Translations under genes and position numbers: made by a program
The notes under the pieces: generated by a model
What the model was told of the DNA's origin: nothing
What the model saw: only the letters and a program-made list of their open reading frames with translations
Database searches by the model: none
Source of the DNA: Bacteroidales bacterium
GTDB taxonomy: Bacteria > Bacteroidota > Bacteroidia > Bacteroidales > P3
NCBI GenBank assembly: GCA_017962445.1
Contig: JAGCVI010000003.1
Location: 1-37,045, forward strand
Reading direction: 5' to 3'
DNA: 37,045 nt
In this document: one piece after another, positions 33,704 through 37,045 of the stretch
Numbering within the stretch: position 1 is the first letter of the stretch
Layout: every line of letters begins with the position of its first letter

Positions 33704-34447
33704 TCATTCATCATGGTCTATAGGGAAACCATAATATTCCGAATCTATTATTAGTTTTTCCCTGACATCATCCAAGTCTTCGTCAAAAGACTGAAAATCA
33801 AGAATACAATATTTCCTCACAAGGGACAGGATGAAATATTCGAACAGACTTAAAGGTCTCGGCTCTATATTATCTCTTTCACTATAAAAAAACGTCTTTT
33901 GATGGTCGCCGGAACCAACAACAATTAAACAGTTGTATGTACGGCTCCAATTCGTTCCGGATGTATCAATGTATGCTCCGTCTTCATATTTATCCAATAA
34001 TTCCTCGAGAACAGAAAGAAGTCTGACTTCCTCATAGGACAAATTGGCGAGGTATCTTGTTTTTATTATTCTATAACCTCTACTGGCCAAGGCATATACG
34101 TTAATTGACATCGTAGAGCCTTTGACGGAGACATCGCAAATCGGGATACGCTGTTTGTGCCAGCAGCCATCAATTCCATTGGCATATTTCAAATCAATAT
34201 CTGCAGTTTGAAATGTTGAATCCGCATAGAACACCGTGTCTGCAGTTATTTCTGCCGAGGAAAAAACGTCAAAGAAATCGAGGAAAATCCCCATGTCGTA
34301 TGGAGTATATATAGAATTGTTGATTCGTATTACAGGAAATCCGTAAATTTCATAATAAACTGCTGCAATTTGTTTGTCTTGTGCAAATGAGGACATATTT
34401 AAAAGCACAAGTGTAAATAACAAAACTATTCTTTTCATGGCTATCAT
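33704..34447 (-). CDS. Exported protein at the head of the array, perhaps an unpaired immunity protein
   Basis: 247 residues from the first ATG; the signal peptide (MKRIVLLFTLVLLNMSSFA-Q) fits better if translation starts at the Met at 34438, giving 244. The mature part is acidic with many Asp, Tyr and Phe (EIYGFPVIRINNSIYTPYDMGIFLDFFDVF, ending FPIDHDE). No family recognised. It has the size, A+T-rich codon use and export signal of the second genes of the five cassettes but no toxin gene before it, since a thioesterase gene ends 18 bases upstream. It may be immunity left after loss of its toxin, or immunity to a rival's payload. Confidence 0.6.
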   Translation of the reverse strand: MIAMKRIVLLFTLVLLNMSSFAQDKQIAAVYYEIYGFPVIRINNSIYTPYDMGIFLDFFDVFSSAEITADTVFYADSTFQTADIDLKYANGIDGCWHKQRIPICDVSVKGSTMSINVYALASRGYRIIKTRYLANLSYEEVRLLSVLEELLDKYEDGAYIDTSGTNWSRTYNCLIVVGSGDHQKTFFYSERDNIEPRPLSLFEYFILSLVRKYCILDFQSFDEDLDDVREKLIIDSEYYGFPIDHDE

Positions 34448-34465
34448 TTTGTTTTGGTTTTATCT

Positions 34466-34873
34466 TCAGTGAGTCTCGTCGTAACGCTGTACACGTGCCT
34501 TTACTTCTTCTGGTATCGGCGCACTGGCTGCCGCACTACGCGAATAGCCCGACATAACGGTGCGGCAGGTGGCGCAGGGCTGGTTTGTGTCGGTATTGAC
34601 TATCTGCTGCGTGACCTGCAGGCTTTTGTTGCCCCAATGTGATACACAAGTAGTGACGGCAATATTGTCGAGCCAGTGAATCTGGCTGTGGAAGTCGACC
34701 TCAAAATGGACAACCATGACACAGAAATCACCCTCCTCGGGCGTGACTGGTATGCCGGCATCGGCAAAATAGTGCGACTTGCCAAGGTCGAAGAATTCCA
34801 TGATGACAGCATTGTTGACATGTCCCATCATGTCGACATCGTTGAAGCGGAGCTGAAGGGGAAGGGTATGCAT
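34466..34873 (-). CDS. Acyl-CoA thioesterase (hotdog fold, 4HBT)
   Basis: 135 residues. The N-terminal motif LRFNDVDMMGHVNNAVIMEFFD contains the catalytic Asp and the GHVNN loop of 4-hydroxybenzoyl-CoA/YbgC-type thioesterases. The fold then shows VVHFEVDFHSQIHWLDNIAV and KSLQVTQQI strands. Substrate unknown; release of fatty acids from acyl-CoA or acyl-ACP is the usual role. The A+T-rich composition stops here, so this gene marks the right edge of the array. It is 51 bases downstream of the sensor kinase gene on the same strand. Confidence 0.88.
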   Translation of the reverse strand: MHTLPLQLRFNDVDMMGHVNNAVIMEFFDLGKSHYFADAGIPVTPEEGDFCVMVVHFEVDFHSQIHWLDNIAVTTCVSHWGNKSLQVTQQIVNTDTNQPCATCRTVMSGYSRSAAASAPIPEEVKARVQRYDETH

Positions 34874-34924
34874 GGTATGATTGTTTATAGTTAATCTGTT
34901 GTGGTCTAAATCAAAAACGAGGAT

Positions 34925-35776
34925 TTATTTCTTTCTCAATGAAAAGGAGAATTCAAGCCCGCCTTCATCGCGGTTGCGGACGTAGATGTCGCCACCATGG
35001 AAAAGAACGGCATGCTTGACGATGGAGAGCCCCAAGCCTGTGCCGCCCGACTTGCGGCTGCGACCTTCGTCAATTCTAAGAAAACGGTCGAAAAGCTTGG
35101 GAATGTACATGTTGTCGACTCCCGCACCTGTGTCGTAGAAGCGTATATAGTACTTGTCATCGTCTTTCTTGTAACTCTCTATAACCACCTCCACACCATC
35201 ACCGGCGTATGCAATAGCGTTTTCGAGAAGATTGCGGAAGATGCTGTATACAAGACTGTGGTTTCCATTGATGTGCATTGGTGGGACAAGGTTGTTGTAA
35301 ACCTTGATTTGATGCGATTTGCAGAACTCTTCGAGCTCATACACTGCCTCGTCGGCAATTGCGGCAACCGACACCTGCTCTTTGGGGAACAACTCGGACG
35401 ATTCCTCAAGCTTGTTGATTAAGGAGACATCGTTGATAAGCTCCGACAGACGCAGGGTCTGCGAATAGCAGCGTTGAAGGAAAAACTGGCGCTTGGACTC
35501 CTCGACAGGCTTGTCGCCCAGCAATATCTCAAGGTATCCGCGAATACTCGACACCGGGGTCTTCAACTCATGGGCAATGTTGTTGGTCATCTCCTGCTTG
35601 AGTTGCCGGTTGCGTTCCTGTTCTGTGATAATCAAAGCTTTCGACTCCTCGAGCGAATGGGCAAGATCCTGAAGCTTGCGTATCAACTTGCGCTGCCGCA
35701 TGTGGTTCCACACAAGGAAAGCAATCAACAGTACTACAAGTCCGGCAATAATATAGGCTAACAGAGGTATTTTCAT
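34925..35776 (-). CDS. Sensor histidine kinase without a periplasmic sensor domain
   Basis: 283 residues. One N-terminal membrane span (about 7-24) is followed directly by a short coiled coil and the HisKA domain with phospho-acceptor H69 (NNIAHELKTPVSSIRGY). The ATPase domain has the N box (NLLENAIAY), G1 (DTGAGVD), F (FDRFLRI) and G2 (GGTGLGLSIV) motifs. No periplasmic loop, PAS or HAMP is present, so it may sense the membrane or a partner protein, PhoR-like. Downstream of, and 15 bases from, its response regulator. Confidence 0.93.
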   Translation of the reverse strand: MKIPLLAYIIAGLVVLLIAFLVWNHMRQRKLIRKLQDLAHSLEESKALIITEQERNRQLKQEMTNNIAHELKTPVSSIRGYLEILLGDKPVEESKRQFFLQRCYSQTLRLSELINDVSLINKLEESSELFPKEQVSVAAIADEAVYELEEFCKSHQIKVYNNLVPPMHINGNHSLVYSIFRNLLENAIAYAGDGVEVVIESYKKDDDKYYIRFYDTGAGVDNMYIPKLFDRFLRIDEGRSRKSGGTGLGLSIVKHAVLFHGGDIYVRNRDEGGLEFSFSLRKK

Positions 35777-35791
35777 AACGAAGAGGTATTT

Positions 35792-36472
35792 TTATTGTTC
35801 GTCGAACGAATAGCCGAAACCGCTATGATTCGATATGCAGCTGCCTGCCGGGCCCAGCTTCTTGCGCAAACGAGCTATATGGACATCTACGGAACGGTCG
35901 CCGACAAAAATATCGTCACCCCACACTTTCTCAATAATAGCTTCGCGAGAAAGATGAGTGCCGCGATGCTGCATTAGAAGCGACAGGATAAGGAACTCTT
36001 TCTTGGTCAGACTCAGGCGGTTGCCGTTCAAAGTGACAATCTTATGCTGCATATCGAGTTCAAGACCCGAGGCATAGACGTTCTCCTGTGGCGGCTGGTT
36101 TGAAGGCGATTCGGAACGTTTCAGCACTGCGCGGACTCGTGCAAGCACCGTCGGGAACGAGAATGGTTTGGTGATGTAGTCGTCGCATCCCGAGGCGAAA
36201 CCCTGCAGCTGCTCCGTTTCCGAGTTGAGCGCCGTAAGGAAAATCACAGGCGTGTTGTCGCCCTGCGCCCGCAGCTGTCTGGCCATTTCGAAACCTGACA
36301 TGCGCTCCATCATGACATCGAGAAGGATAAGGTTGAACCGCTCGCCATCAGAAATCATGGCCAACGCCGATTCGGCAGAATAGGCGTAAGCGGTATCGAA
36401 ACCCTCGCTTTCAAGGTTGAAGCACAGGATTTCACATAAATCCGGCTCGTCGTCAACTACAAGGATGCGCAT
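35792..36472 (-). CDS. OmpR/PhoB-family response regulator
   Basis: 226 residues. Receiver domain with acidic pocket D7/D8 (LVVDDEPD), phospho-acceptor D52 (LILLDVMM), Thr80 (VIFLTA) and K102 (YITKPF). A short linker leads to a winged-helix DNA-binding domain (about 132-226: LSLTKKEFLILSLLMQHRGTHLSREAIIEKVWGDD, SVDVHIARLRKKLG, GFGYSF). It acts with the adjacent kinase; the regulon is unknown. It follows the GatB/YqeY gene by 18 bases. Confidence 0.95.
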   Translation of the reverse strand: MRILVVDDEPDLCEILCFNLESEGFDTAYAYSAESALAMISDGERFNLILLDVMMERMSGFEMARQLRAQGDNTPVIFLTALNSETEQLQGFASGCDDYITKPFSFPTVLARVRAVLKRSESPSNQPPQENVYASGLELDMQHKIVTLNGNRLSLTKKEFLILSLLMQHRGTHLSREAIIEKVWGDDIFVGDRSVDVHIARLRKKLGPAGSCISNHSGFGYSFDEQ

Positions 36473-36490
36473 AAGCTACGGTGCCTTACT

Positions 36491-36946
36491 TTATTGATTA
36501 AGCAACGACTTGACGATTTCCGACACGACACGGTTGTCGGCTTTGCCTGCAAAACGCTTCGAAGCCTGTCCCATTACCTTGCCCATGTCCTTGGGCGACG
36601 TAGCACCGACCTCGGCGATGATAGCCTTGACTTCATTCTCAATCTCCTCGCGACTCATTTGTTTAGGCAGATAGCGTTCGATAATGCCAGCCTGGAAGAG
36701 CTCCTCGTCGGCTAGGTCCTGACGGTTTTGCTGGACATAGATGTCGGCAGCCTCACGACGCTGCTTGACAAGCTTCTGAAGCATAGCCACCTCGGCAGCT
36801 TCAGAGACTTCGCCATTAACAGCATCCTTGCCGGTCTTGAGCAACAGGATGGCTGACTTGATGGCGCGAAGTGACTCAAGGACATCCTTTTCCTTGTTTA
36901 ACATCGCCTGCTTGATGTCGTTGTTGATCTGAACTTCTAAACTCAT
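36491..36946 (-). CDS. GatB/YqeY domain protein
   Basis: 151 residues. Typical YqeY features: MSLEVQINNDIKQAMLNKEKDVLESLRAIKSAIL at the start, RREAADIYVQQNRQDLADEELFQAGIIERYLPKQMSREEI in the middle, and GATSPKDMGKVMGQASKRFAGKAD near the end. The domain is shared with the C-terminal part of the GatB amidotransferase subunit, which binds tRNA; the free-standing protein has no firmly known role. Located just after a tRNA gene in the same direction, but a terminator separates them. Confidence 0.92.
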   Translation of the reverse strand: MSLEVQINNDIKQAMLNKEKDVLESLRAIKSAILLLKTGKDAVNGEVSEAAEVAMLQKLVKQRREAADIYVQQNRQDLADEELFQAGIIERYLPKQMSREEIENEVKAIIAEVGATSPKDMGKVMGQASKRFAGKADNRVVSEIVKSLLNQ

Positions 36947-36981
36947 GATAACATTTTTTTTAGGAATAACTATCTAAAACA

Positions 36982-37012
36982 AAGCAAGGAAGTAACTTGT
37001 ACTTCCTTGCTT
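36982..37012 (-). terminator. Intrinsic terminator after the tRNA
   Basis: AAGCAAGGAAGTA (36982-36994) pairs perfectly with TACTTCCTTGCTT (37000-37012), 13 pairs and a five-base loop. Read on the minus strand it follows the tRNA end by 4 bases and runs into TTGTTTTAG. Confidence 0.9.
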
Positions 37013-37016
37013 CTTG

Positions 37017-37045
37017 TGGCATCGACTGGAATTGAACCAGTGACA
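37017..37045 (-). tRNA. 3' end of a tRNA gene (truncated by the window edge)
   Basis: On the minus strand the last 29 bases give a T arm with stem ACTGG/CCAGT and loop TTCAATT, then the 3' acceptor strand CGATGCC and discriminator A. CCA is not encoded. The anticodon is outside the window, so the amino acid cannot be given; the 5' acceptor strand should read GGCATCG. Confidence 0.9.

Noticed and set aside
25568-34465. Integrative element or prophage carrying the array
   Set aside because: No integrase, transposase, attachment-site repeat or phage gene is visible at either edge; only the A+T shift marks the borders.
37017-37045. Naming the tRNA isotype
   Set aside because: Only the T arm and 3' acceptor strand are present; the anticodon is outside the window.

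Overview
The window looks like chromosome of a member of the order Bacteroidales (phylum Bacteroidota). Three things point there: proteins ending in type IX secretion (T9SS) sorting domains, several promoter boxes of the Bacteroides type (TAnnTTTG) with little sign of Shine-Dalgarno sequences, and Bacteroidota-type gene forms and neighbourhoods (HU-SPOR protein, long omega subunit, the bamD-rpoZ-coaBC cluster, a LysM plus periplasmic-binding-protein fusion beside guaA). I cannot place it below order level. The flanks are G+C-rich in their coding parts; the stretch from about 25.6 to 34.4 kb is visibly A+T-rich.

Layout. 1-1.55 kb: the tail of one T9SS cargo protein and a complete second one. 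1.8-7.35 kb, plus strand: deoxynucleoside kinase, kdsB (Kdo activation for LPS), an HU/SPOR envelope protein with a long Pro-Glu tract, trmB, a YebC-family regulator and rsmI. 7.36-8.8 kb, minus strand: a small exported protein of three zinc-ribbon-like repeats, a phospholipase D-like protein and a DnaQ-like exonuclease. 8.8-9.3 kb is a repeat-rich gap in front of htpG. 11.4-16.9 kb, minus strand: guaA, a LysM/PBP1 protein, lpxC and lpxA in close tandem; lpxC lacks the fabZ half normally fused to it in this phylum. 16.9-17.3 kb is a hairpin-rich leader before an AlkZ-related gene. 18.0-25.6 kb, plus strand: bamD, rpoZ, coaBC, a lytic transglycosylase, uvrA and a DUF819 membrane protein.

25.6-34.45 kb, minus strand, is the most interesting part: a tandem array of five two-gene cassettes, preceded by one unpaired exported protein. 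Each first gene starts with the same 87-residue module, a short leader plus the C-terminal end of an Rhs/YD-repeat core finishing in DP(D/E)G. It then switches to an unrelated payload, and every payload looks like a peptidase: two JAB/JAMM-like, one HExxH zincin, one HExxD metal-site candidate and one caspase-like (clan CD) Cys-His domain. Each second gene is a different small protein with a signal peptide or lipobox, as expected of an immunity protein. No full-length Rhs gene lies in the window. The shared modules are mosaics of one another and include a nearly identical stretch of about 150 bases in two of them, so the array looks like a recombining store of proteolytic toxin tips with envelope-located immunity.

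34.45-37.0 kb, minus strand, returns to housekeeping genes: a hotdog thioesterase, a sensor kinase and response regulator pair, a GatB/YqeY protein, and the 3' end of a tRNA followed by a clear terminator.
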